A DNA stretch of 64,000 nucleotides, from positions 2,604,001 through 2,668,000 of the forward strand of contig NC_059419.1 in assembly GCF_905220565.1 (NCBI RefSeq), in the 5' to 3' direction. The position numbers were made by a program, and so were the translations under genes. The notes below the pieces were generated by a model. The model did not search any database. It was given only the letters and a program-made list of their open reading frames with translations, and was not told the DNA's origin. This document shows positions 32,341-42,800 of the stretch, piece by piece (the first letter of the stretch is position 1; each line of letters starts with the position of its first letter). Source of the stretch: Melitaea cinxia (taxonomy: Eukaryota > Arthropoda > Insecta > Lepidoptera > Nymphalidae).

Positions 32341-32580
32341 GCAGGTCTACCATTTTTTTTATAGAAGAGGGGGCAAACGGACAATTGGCTCGATCACCTG
32401 GTGGTAAGTGAAAACAACATCCATAGACACCCGCTACATCAGAGGATTAGCAGGCGCGTTGCCGGCCTTTCAAATAGGAGTATGCTCTTTTTTGAAGGTC
32501 CCTAAGTCGTATCGGTTCGGAAATACCGAAGGTGGTAGCTGGTTCCATATATAGTGGTCGTGCGAGGCGAGCCATGTCAT
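32340..32580. repeat. Lepidopteran dispersed repeat (third family)
   Basis: Carries 'caaacggacaattggctcga', 'tcacctggtggtaagtg', 'gcaggcgcgttgccggcctt' and 'ggtggtagctggttccatat'. This combination is familiar from many Lepidoptera introns. It is non-coding. Confidence 0.6.
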
Positions 32581-32595
32581 AAATTGTGTTTTTAA

Positions 32596-32845
32596 TCTAT
32601 AATATAAAAATGAGTCGCTGAATGTGTTGCTAAGCGCAAAACTCGAGAACGGTTGGACCGATTTCGCTAATTCTTTTTTTTAAATATTCCTTGAAGATGG
32701 TTCTTACGGAGAGAAAAATTTGAAAAAAAAATTAAATTTTCTGAAAAAGTCTAAAAACAACACTTTTCTATACTCCCATACAAAAGATTTGTGATAATAC
32801 TTAAAAGTCACTGTTAGGCGTTACGAAGTTCGCCGGGTCAGCTAG
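32596..32845 (+). mobile_element. Non-autonomous Helitron
   Basis: Starts TCTATAATATAAAAATGAGT, includes 'ctcgagaacggttggaccga', and ends 'acgaagttcgccgggtcagCTAG' followed by T. It is close to full length for this family and is a reverse-oriented sibling of 27301-27593. Confidence 0.8.
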
Positions 32846-32849
32846 TGTA

Positions 32850-35160
32850 TATAATAAAAATCAAATGAATAAATGTTCAATTAAGGATAAAAATTGTTGA
32901 TACTTCTACTGAGCATTGGATCAAATTTAATTCATTTCAAAATAACAATAACTTTTATATCATAAATTCATAAAAAAAAATTATATTTATTCTTATTTAA
33001 TGAAAATCGTTTATACAAAATAGTTAACTTTCAAATGTGTCCTCAAAGAAATGTATCTCCTAAATTGCAGTTATATCAACGCAGTAATTACAAAAACCTG
33101 TCAAATCAATAAATTGGGTAAATAAAAAGACAGTATTCTATCGTACTCTATTTATTATTTTCAAAAAAAAAAGTATAGGAAACGTGAAACAATAAGTTAT
33201 CAAACTAAACTTAAGTAAATGTTTTAAACATCAATCACAATTGTTTGCGACCAATGGAACTGAATCTAAGTTTTAGGTACATTTTTATTGACTTTTATAC
33301 AAATTGTTAGAAAAAAAGGTTAAAATTCATTTCAATTTGAAATATTTTTGATTATTTCAAAATAAAAAGTTTCATATTTATAAAACATGTTGTATTCGAG
33401 TTTTACAAAAATGATTTCAATTTCCTTTTCATTGTTTCCGTATCTTTTATTTATCTTTTAAGTAACACTCTTTTTTTATTTATTAAGTATTTTTAGTGTT
33501 GAATTGCCAAACAAATGTATATTAATTAAGTTTGTTTAGACTTTAATTTTTAGTACCATGGAATATTTTGAAATGATAATTTTTGTGAAATTTTACAATC
33601 TTATATTTAGAAAAATCTTTTAAGAAAATAATTATCTTCCGAATATATGAGCAAGTTGACTTTTATCAAATAATGATAATTTTATACCAATTTTTTTTTA
33701 AATTATAACTCAGAAATATTCAGTACAAAATTTACATAAAATTTATTTCACGTTGGTAAAATAGGCAAGTTGTTGGTTTTATTCGTTTTCAATTGTATTA
33801 TCATTACTACAGACATTGTCTTTTACAAATTTGATTGATTAGAGGCTAAAAATTTTAACAAATTATTTTATGAACTAAGTTTTTCTACCATCATATTACA
33901 AAAAATAATATTTTCAACGTTTAAAAAATTGCTAGATTCAATTTGATTTTTCAAAAACAAATATAATTGAACAAAATAGGTCAGTTTGTTTACAACGTAG
34001 GATTTTCTGAATGAAATCCATGTTATTTTGGATACAATAAAAGTTACATATGAATGGCATTTATTTTGATTTTTATATTCAGACTTACAAATATTTTACA
34101 ATTTGCTATTTTTGTAGATGCTGTCGTATGGTTACAAACACTTTCTTCAATTTTTGATTTTATAAATTTATAGATATTAGATTCTCTCTAAGAGCAGTGA
34201 AGTTCAAAAAGGTACTACATAAAAATGTTTTTCTAACCTATACCATCCAAATATGCTATTTAGAACCTAGCGATAACTCCATATAAATAATTTCATTTAT
34301 TTCACTGGAATCTTTAGCCCCTATCAAATACAAAATATTCGTTACAAATATATTTCGTTTCCTAAATTAACTAGAAAACTAATGTTCCATCTCTCCTTTA
34401 CTTAGCCGCGATTTCAACAAGTATCATAATAAATAATTTAATAATTAAAAAATAAAACAAAAAGAAATGTATTCTAGTCTTAACTATTATTAATATATCT
34501 TTTTACTCTTAGTGCAAGTTCTTTAGAAATATGTGTGAATATTATTTTTTTTCCCATCTTAGTATTTATTTATTATATTTTTTTTCGTCTTCGTTAAAAC
34601 TTTACATCACAATCATAACGCAGTTTTAGATGTGACTATAAAAAAAAAAAGTTAAACCTTTTTTTCTTATTTACAAAGAAAAATATTAAAAAAAAATCCT
34701 GTTCTCAAAAACTGATATCGAGAAACTGGAGTATGAAATTACAACAGTAACTTCAATAATTTAGGAAACAATTTATTATGTATTAACATTGCATTGACAT
34801 TCCATACAAACATGTACAATAGTTAGTATAGATATTTAAGAACATAAATTTGAACCTATAAGTCTGTATCGTAACAGAGTTCTATAAAAAAAATTATTAA
34901 AATGCAAAGTAAGTATATTTCAGTTGTTTGCTATCTAGAACTGCGTATTCAACCATCCATCGTTTAGCCTCTACGAGACTCGTAGTCTAATATTTACAAG
35001 GAATTATCCTACAGTACGAACCTTATGCTTGATGAGTCCGTTAAGAAATCTTGAACCTTGTGCAGTACCGAGATCAATTTCAAAACGTATCTATTATAGA
35101 TTTATCAAATCGCTTTGACATACGTTGTGTGTATTATATTACAAACAAAGTAGTATAAAT
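32850..35160. other. AT-rich stretch without genes; possibly the long 3' UTR of the RSBN1-like gene
   Basis: Very AT-rich, low in recognisable repeats and without exons. The reverse complement of TTTATT at about 33150 would give an AATAAA on the minus strand, so the - strand transcript could run this far. This is inference only. Confidence 0.3.
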
Positions 35161-35184
35161 AGACTCTTATTAAATTAATTCGTG

Positions 35185-35460
35185 ATGGCAAATCCACAGC
35201 CACAAGAAGTGATGGAGCAGGAAGAAGGTACAACAAACCCTCGCAAGAGAATTGTTGATACAGATAACCAAGGAAGTGAAATACTGAACCTAGAGCGCCC
35301 TAGGATAAACTTGGACAATGATACAAAGTCCAAAGTCATCTTGTACATAGTTGAATCAGCATATGCTGTTTTAGAAAGACTAAACATGTTAAGCAAGATT
35401 ATGAATTTAACTGTAGGTCATCAGCTTATGAGCATACTTCAGGGTGGCCACATTGTGTAG
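35185..35460 (+). CDS. Unrecognised 91-codon open frame
   Basis: ATG at 35185, stop at 35458-35460. The product is acidic and polar at the N-terminus (MANPQPQEVMEQEEGTT, then RKRIVDTDNQGSE) and more hydrophobic and Leu/Ile-rich at the C-terminus (KVILYIVESAYAVLERLNML). Composition is less AT-rich than the surroundings. Downstream, positions about 35500-35730 look like further decayed coding sequence (IIDTDRGYGIANHLFNILSAFKMRYDEI in another frame, with stops in between). It may be a processed pseudogene or a transposon-borne ORF. I do not recognise the family and assign no function. Confidence 0.3.
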   Translation: MANPQPQEVMEQEEGTTNPRKRIVDTDNQGSEILNLERPRINLDNDTKSKVILYIVESAYAVLERLNMLSKIMNLTVGHQLMSILQGGHIV

Positions 35461-36017
35461 AGAAAGATGGCTAATGCAAGAATAGCAACACGGGGGATGT
35501 TGCTATTCTATTTTATCTTGCAACGCTACCATAACAATTGGAGGTGCCAACAACTCAATCCTGTATAAAGATGTAGTTGAAATAATGAGATCCAAAGCCA
35601 CCCTTCAAGGCTTAGAGTGCACTACCTCCAATCGCCAAGATAATAGATACGGATAGAGGATACGGGATAGCTAACCACCTCTTCAATATCCTCTCAGCAT
35701 TCAAGATGAGATATGATGAAATCAGGTAATTGAAACGAAATAGACATGTATTGTTAAATCAATGACACTAAAATTAAAGCTGCATACATATTTACAAATA
35801 CACCCACACAACCTTGCCAATACGAGTTGAATAACCTATACATTTTTCTTCAATACAAAAGACAATCAATTATTTCAAATCCAATCAAAGTGGTATTCGT
35901 TTAATTACATTGCAAAACGTCGAGATACAAAATCTCTATACAATGTAAAATATGCACCCGTCACAAGGTCCAAAACATCTGGAAACCACTCACAAGCTCT
36001 GTTTTATAAAACAAACA

Positions 36018-36895
36018 CTAATCTGGAGGTCGGTGGATCACTTGTGGTAACTTATCACTTTGCATTTTAGAATCAGAAACACTTTTAACATCTCTAATAT
36101 CCTTATCCCTTTGTTTCTCATATTTTCTGTCGTCTGAGTTTTTGTGGTCCTTTTTGTGGTCTTTGTGGTCCCGAGACCTATCAGACTTGTGGTGCGATGA
36201 CTTGTGACGGGATGATGAGTGACGTCTGTGATGATCATGGCTTTTTTCCGATCTCTCTGATCTATTCTCCTTTTCAGTTCTGCTTTCCGATTTATCAGTT
36301 TTGGGATCTGATTTATCTACCGACCGGTCAGATTTCTCTGATCTGTCAGACTTCTCCATCTTTATTTCCGTTTTGTCAGATCTATCTGTTCTCTCTTTGT
36401 CTGATCTCTCATGCGTTTTTTCGAGCTTATCATTATATTTTATTTCAGATTTCTCTGACCGACTTTCTGTTTTTTCGGTTCTATCTTTTTCAGTTCTATC
36501 GGTCTTTTCATGTCTATCCAATCTATCAGACTTTTCAGATTTGTTTTGTTCTGCTTTGTCAACTTTATTTTCTTTGTCAGAAATTCTAATTTCTGGTTTG
36601 TCCGATTTTTCCGATGGTTTGTCTAATTTATCTGATATCCGAGTTTCAGATTTCTCTGTCCTATGTTTATCGCCGTCTCTGTGCCTATGCGTGTGTTTGT
36701 CACTTTTCTCAGTTTTGTCCCCCCTTTCGTGTTTGTCTGTCCGTCTCTCCTTTTTGTCATCGGCCTTATCTTTACTCTGTACTTCTACACTCTTTCGAGT
36801 TGCAGATATTTTTAAATCTGACTTCTCTTTAAACTTCGCGCTCAAGGCTCTCATTTCTATAACGCCGCTCTTGTGTTTTGTGGTTTTCTTAGAAT
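36018..36895 (-). other. Terminal exon of the RSBN1-like gene: low-complexity charged tail
   Basis: One 878-base exon encodes about 292 residues. After the KFKEKSDLK start it is made almost wholly of K, D, E, S, R and T in irregular DK/EKSD/RTEK units, then HHRRHSSSRHKSSHHKSDRSRDHKD near the C-terminus, ending HRPPD and stop. It resembles the RS/KD-rich tails of nuclear proteins. On the opposite strand it yields spurious Leu/Ser-rich open frames. Confidence 0.85.
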
Positions 36896-39800
36896 CTGTA
36901 AAAAAAAAGCAAAATTAGATACAAATTCACGACCTTTTTAATGGTTAACTTTATTCATTGACCATGTAAATTACTGAACTAATAATCTAAAAGGCAAAAA
37001 ACAGCTGAAAGCTTGATTGTTAAAATATCTTGTCGTCTAAAAGCAACTTAGGCTGCAATATTTCATGGTATTTCATGTCATGCCAATAGCACAGATACAG
37101 TAGCTATTCATTCAGCTATAACTGTTAAGATAATTTAATTGCGAAAAAAGGCTAATTTGGGATACCTGAATGATTACTAGTAGACTGATCTGGTGGCGGT
37201 CTCTCATCTGCCGGTGATGAGGCTTCTGACGATGGATAGTACTGTTTTAACCTAAGATGCCACGCTGAAACATGTGAATAAAAATATATATAATCATTAG
37301 AAAACTAAAAAATCTGATAAAAATTGTCTTGTCCAGAAATAAATTTTAGAAGTTGATTATTCAATTGGTATCCAGCCTAATTTTGAATCTGAAACATCCA
37401 GAAGCCCATATAAATGCTTAAATAAGGATTTAGTGCTTGAAATGAAGTCAGTCAGATCATCAGATACAGAAGTATTCAACATAAATAACAATATAGATAG
37501 TTAGGAAATTTAATTAGCTAAATACTCTACCAAAAATAAACATAAATGATTATAGTGCAGCACTATTCATACTTTACTTACCAATAGACGTAACCGCGGA
37601 CACGGTTCTAAATTGATGTATAATGTTCCTTGGTAAAAAGTAAATGTCATCTGAACATAAAGGCAGTCGCGAATATCGGACCCCCTCACGACGTAGTTGG
37701 TTTAGCTTCGCTTCTTCTAACCTAGAGACATAAAATTTACCAAACAAAATTAACTTTCGAAATATTAAATACATAATACAATATTTAAGTAAATTTGTTA
37801 AAGAAAAAAATATTTTACTGTACACGTAAATTGGAGTAACAAAGTGAAAATACAACACGGATAACAATGAGAAATATCTAAATACATTTAAAATTCAAAT
37901 AAGATTACTCATGTACCGAAATAGAGTCACTATTGAAAGTAATCAAGAAAAGTGGTCTTACAAGACATCCTAGTGGTACACCATTATTAAGGTACTAGCG
38001 ACCCGCCCCGGATTTCCCACGGGTGCAATGCTGATACTAAATATACTACAGAATGTCTTTATTTATAGTGTGAAGCTAGCTTATAGCATGGTTATTAACA
38101 TAATAACAACAACATTCAAATATGCATCATTAGATTACACGTTGTTACAGAATGCGTTGAAGAAATAAAGGTTCCATTACTCGTTCCCCGTAGGTGATAG
38201 CGTCATAATATGTAGCCTATATGTTGACCCGACTTCTTGATAATATTCTTGCCAAATTTGAAGTAAATCCATGCAGTACTTTATGAGTTTATCCCGGACA
38301 TACATACAGACAAACAGACAAAAATTCTAAAAACTATATTTTTGGCTTCAGTATCGATTGTAAATCACACCCCAAGTATTCTTTTTAAAAAATATTCAAT
38401 GTACAGTTTTGACTTTCCTACCATTTTATTATATGTATAGATAAATGCAACAATACCCCGTATTAAGCTTCCAAATTGCAATATCTACCTGCAGTTGATA
38501 CTTTTCTAGAAAATATAGTTATAACACTTCGTTTTATTGAAAATGACTGACTTTACCAAATGATTTTGAAAAATCTATAACTTTTTTGATTATAGCCCAA
38601 AGAATTGCCAACTTTTTCCAACTGTTAAGTGATCATCACCACTCCTGCATATTTGCAAATCTAAAGGTGCCAAATACAGACCACTAAATTCATAATATAA
38701 GAATAAAGTAGAAAGAAAATTCGAGTAAGGAAAAGGATGCCTAACTTCAGGCTATCACCATTTATTTCACCAACTGTAAAATTTGCTATATTACTCACAT
38801 AACCCAATTTCTCTTTGTTTCGGTCAAGCCTAGCTAGGCTATATTCTACAAAAAAGAAAAGTATGACACTCACCAAGTAACGCATTGAGAAATAGGCGGT
38901 TCGTACAAGTCTAGTTGTAACAATTGCACAAGTTTGTTGAAGTCGGCTGCATGAAACGCAACCACATCCTTAGTTATTCTTCCACGGTCAGATTCGTCGT
39001 TACAGTGGATCGCTTTAAGGACTCCTATGAAAAGCAAAGTAGTTAAGGTAAATATTTGTTGACGATGCATTGGCACAGCGCTTATACGTATAACTCTAGC
39101 TGTTGTGCTGACAGTCAAAAGTTCGATACCCGCTCATGGCAAAAATATTTATGTTCGCTCTTTGAGTGTTTGTGATTGCGTATTGTGTATTATGCTGTGT
39201 GGTTACGGCATCAAAGAATATAGCCATGCATTGGCACAGCGCTTATACGTATAACTCTAGCTGTTGTGCTGACAGTCAAGAGTTCGATACCCGCTCATGG
39301 CAAAAATATATATGTTCGCTGTTCGAGTGTTTGTGATTGCGTATTGTGTATTATGCTGTGTGGTTACGGCATCAAAGAATATAGCCACCCGCTCTCTTCC
39401 CGTGGGTGTTGTAAAAGGCGACTATGGGATAACACAGTTCCAATAGTAACCTTGGAACTTAAAAAGCCAACCGATGGCGGGATAACCATCCAACTGCTGG
39501 CTTTGAAATACACAGGCCGAAGACGGGCAGTAGCGTCTTCGGTGCGACAAAGCCAGCCCTGCTGTCACCAACCCGCCTGTACAGCGTGGTGACTATGGGC
39601 AAAACACATGAGTTCACGCCATTTTTGGCGTGAACTTGTGGAGGTCTATGTCCAGTAGTGTGTATGTTTTCGGACCGCCGACACTCCTAGCCTCACACTC
39701 CAGAGACATACAAGGATAAATCCCTCCTGAGACATACAGCGATAAATCCCTGTTTGTCTCTGGAGTGTGAGGCACTTAAACTTTTTTTTTTTGTTGTGTT

Positions 39801-42800
39801 TCGTAAATAAAATACTTAACCATAAGTTAATAAGAGCAATTTGATAAGAAACAAAATTAGGTCGAAAAGGGGGCAGTACTGCAGGTAGTTCAGACTGTAC
39901 CGACACGGACACGGACACGGACACGTACCGACGGCGGCGGTGGTGATGCGGTCGAGGCCGTGGCCCACGTGGTCGGCGTGCGCGCGCGTGCGGTCCTCGA
40001 ACAGGAACTCGCGCGCCTCGCTCCAGCGGGGCAGTACTGCAGGTAGTTCAGACTGTACCGACACAGACACACGGACACGTACCGACGGCGGCGGTGGTGA
40101 TGCGGTCGAGGCCGTGGCCCACGTGGTCGGCGTGCGCGCGCGTGCGGTCCTCGAACAGGAACTCGCGCGCCTCGCTCCAGCGGGGCAGTACTGCAGGTAG
40201 TTCAGACTGTACCGACACAGACACACGGACACGTACCGACGGCGGCGGTGGTGATGCGGTCGAGGCCGTGGCCCACGTGGTCGGCGTGCGCGCGCGTGCG
40301 GTCCTCGAACAGGAACTCGCGCGCCTCGCTCCAGCGGGGCAGTACTGCAGGTAGTTCAGACTGTACCGACACAGACACACGGACACGTACCGACGGCGGC
40401 GGTGGTGATGCGGTCGAGGCCGTGGCCCACGTGGTCGGCGTGCGCGCGCGTGCGGTCCTCGAACAGGAACTCGCGCGCCTCGCTCCAGCGGGGCAGTACT
40501 GCAGGTAGTTCAGACTGTACCGACACAGACACACGGACACGTACCGACGGCGGCGGTGGTGATGCGGTCGAGGCCGTGGCCCACGTGGTCGGCGTGCGCG
40601 CGCGTGCGGTCCTCGAACAGGAACTCGCGCGCCTCGCTCCAGCGGGGCAGTACTGCAGGTAGTTCAGACTGTACCGACACAGACACACGGACACGTACCG
40701 ACGGCGGCGGTGGTGATGCGGTCGAGGCCGTGGCCCACGTGGTCGGCGTGCGCGCGCGTGCGGTCCTCGAACAGGAACTCGCGCGCCTCGCTCCAGCGGG
40801 GCAGTACTGCAGGTAGTTCAGACTGTACCGACACAGACACACGGACACGTACCGACGGCGGCGGTGGTGATGCGGTCGAGGCCGTGGCCCACGTGGTCGG
40901 CGTGCGCGCGCGTGCGGTCCTCGAACAGGAACTCGCGCGCCTCGCTCCAGCGGGGCAGTACTGCAGGTAGTTCAGACTGTACCGACACAGACACACGGAC
41001 ACGTACCGACGGCGGCGGTGGTGATGCGGTCGAGGCCGTGGCCCACGTGGTCGGCGTGCGCGCGCGTGCGGTCCTCGAACAGGAACTCGCGCGCCTCGCT
41101 CCAGCGGGGCAGTACTGCAGGTAGTTCAGACTGTACCGACACAGACACACGGACACGTACCGACGGCGGCGGTGGTGATGCGGTCGAGGCCGTGGCCCAC
41201 GTGGTCGGCGTGCGCGCGCGTGCGGTCCTCGAACAGGAACTCGCGCGCCTCGCTCCAGCGGGGCAGTACTGCAGGTAGTTCAGACTGTACCGACACAGAC
41301 ACACGGACACGTACCGACGGCGGCGGTGGTGATGCGGTCGAGGCCGTGGCCCACGTGGTCGGCGTGCGCGCGCGTGCGGTCCTCGAACAGGAACTCGCGC
41401 GCCTCGCTCCAGCGGGGCAGTACTGCAGGTAGTTCAGACTGTACCGACACAGACACACGGACACGTACCGACGGCGGCGGTGGTGATGCGGTCGAGGCCG
41501 TGGCCCACGTGGTCGGCGTGCGCGCGCGTGCGGTCCTCGAACAGGAACTCGCGCGCCTCGCTCCAGCGGGGCAGTACTGCAGGTAGTTCAGACTGTACCG
41601 ACACAGACACACGGACACGTACCGACGGCGGCGGTGGTGATGCGGTCGAGGCCGTGGCCCACGTGGTCGGCGTGCGCGCGCGTGCGGTCCTCGAACAGGA
41701 ACTCGCGCGCCTCGCTCCAGCGGGGCAGTACTGCAGGTAGTTCAGACTGTACCGACACAGACACACGGACACGTACCGACGGCGGCGGTGGTGATGCGGT
41801 CGAGGCCGTGGCCCACGTGGTCGGCGTGCGCGCGCGTGCGGTCCTCGAACAGGAACTCGCGCGCCTCGCTCCAGCGGGGCAGTACTGCAGGTAGTTCAGA
41901 CTGTACCGACACAGACACACGGACACGTACCGACGGCGGCGGTGGTGATGCGGTCGAGGCCGTGGCCCACGTGGTCGGCGTGCGCGCGCGTGCGGTCCTC
42001 GAACAGGAACTCGCGCGCCTCGCTCCAGCGGGGCAGGTACTGGAGGTTGCGCAGCTCGTTCATTCCCGTCCTGACACAACATTGCATTTTGTATTATAAA
42101 ATATGTAGCAAATTATTAATAGATAATAATTTCATGTAGGAGAAACACGCCAGCAATTTCTATAAAGGCAATATGTAAAGTTAAAAAGTGGGCAAAGTGT
42201 GAAATAGACTACTGAAGCTGTGATAACTTAAAATAATATGGTGGACAAAATTGCTCAAAACCAAAAGCTTGATCAAAATCTGGAAGAGCCAAACTGAGAA
42301 AGTGAGATATCAGAAGATCACAGCCGAATAAATCTTAATTATGAGTAGTCTTTTCTTAAGTCTTTAATATCGATTTGTAAATACCTTCTTTTCTTAATGG
42401 GACTTTTTCCAAGTTCTGCTGTTGGTACTAATTGTTCTCCCGGCCTGATCCATAGAATCGGCCCATCATTTGATTCTTGAGGGTCCATCTCCACAGCTGA
42501 CATAGGACCCCATGGCATTGTCTTTAACAAACATTAAATTAAAAATTATTTAAATATTATTGGTATTTGAAAATTCACTTTCTACGTTATCTCAGTGATC
42601 TTATATCAGTCAGTCATTCAGTCTTGACAAGAGACACGGTGATCTTATATAATATACATATAAAAATACCTTTGCAAATGGTGTGGTTTTCAGATTATTA
42701 AAAAGAGAAGGTACCTAAGAGGCAGAAATATAATTGCCAACACAATGTTCCAAAACTTATCATTAATTTTCAGACTGAACAGATAAAAAAATTATATTAA

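Noticed and set aside
36197..36918. Leu/Ser/Phe-rich + strand frames of 130 and 205 codons
   Set aside because: Antisense shadow of the K/D/E/S-rich last exon of the RSBN1-like gene.
39872..42035. CRISPR array, because of regular repeats
   Set aside because: Units are direct 154-bp copies without variable spacers, in a eukaryotic intron, and contain exon sequence.
39940..42099. Repeated 86-112 codon open frames on both strands across the array
   Set aside because: Each is the same 154-bp unit read in a wrong frame or through the splice donor. Only the rightmost minus-strand copy joins a real exon.
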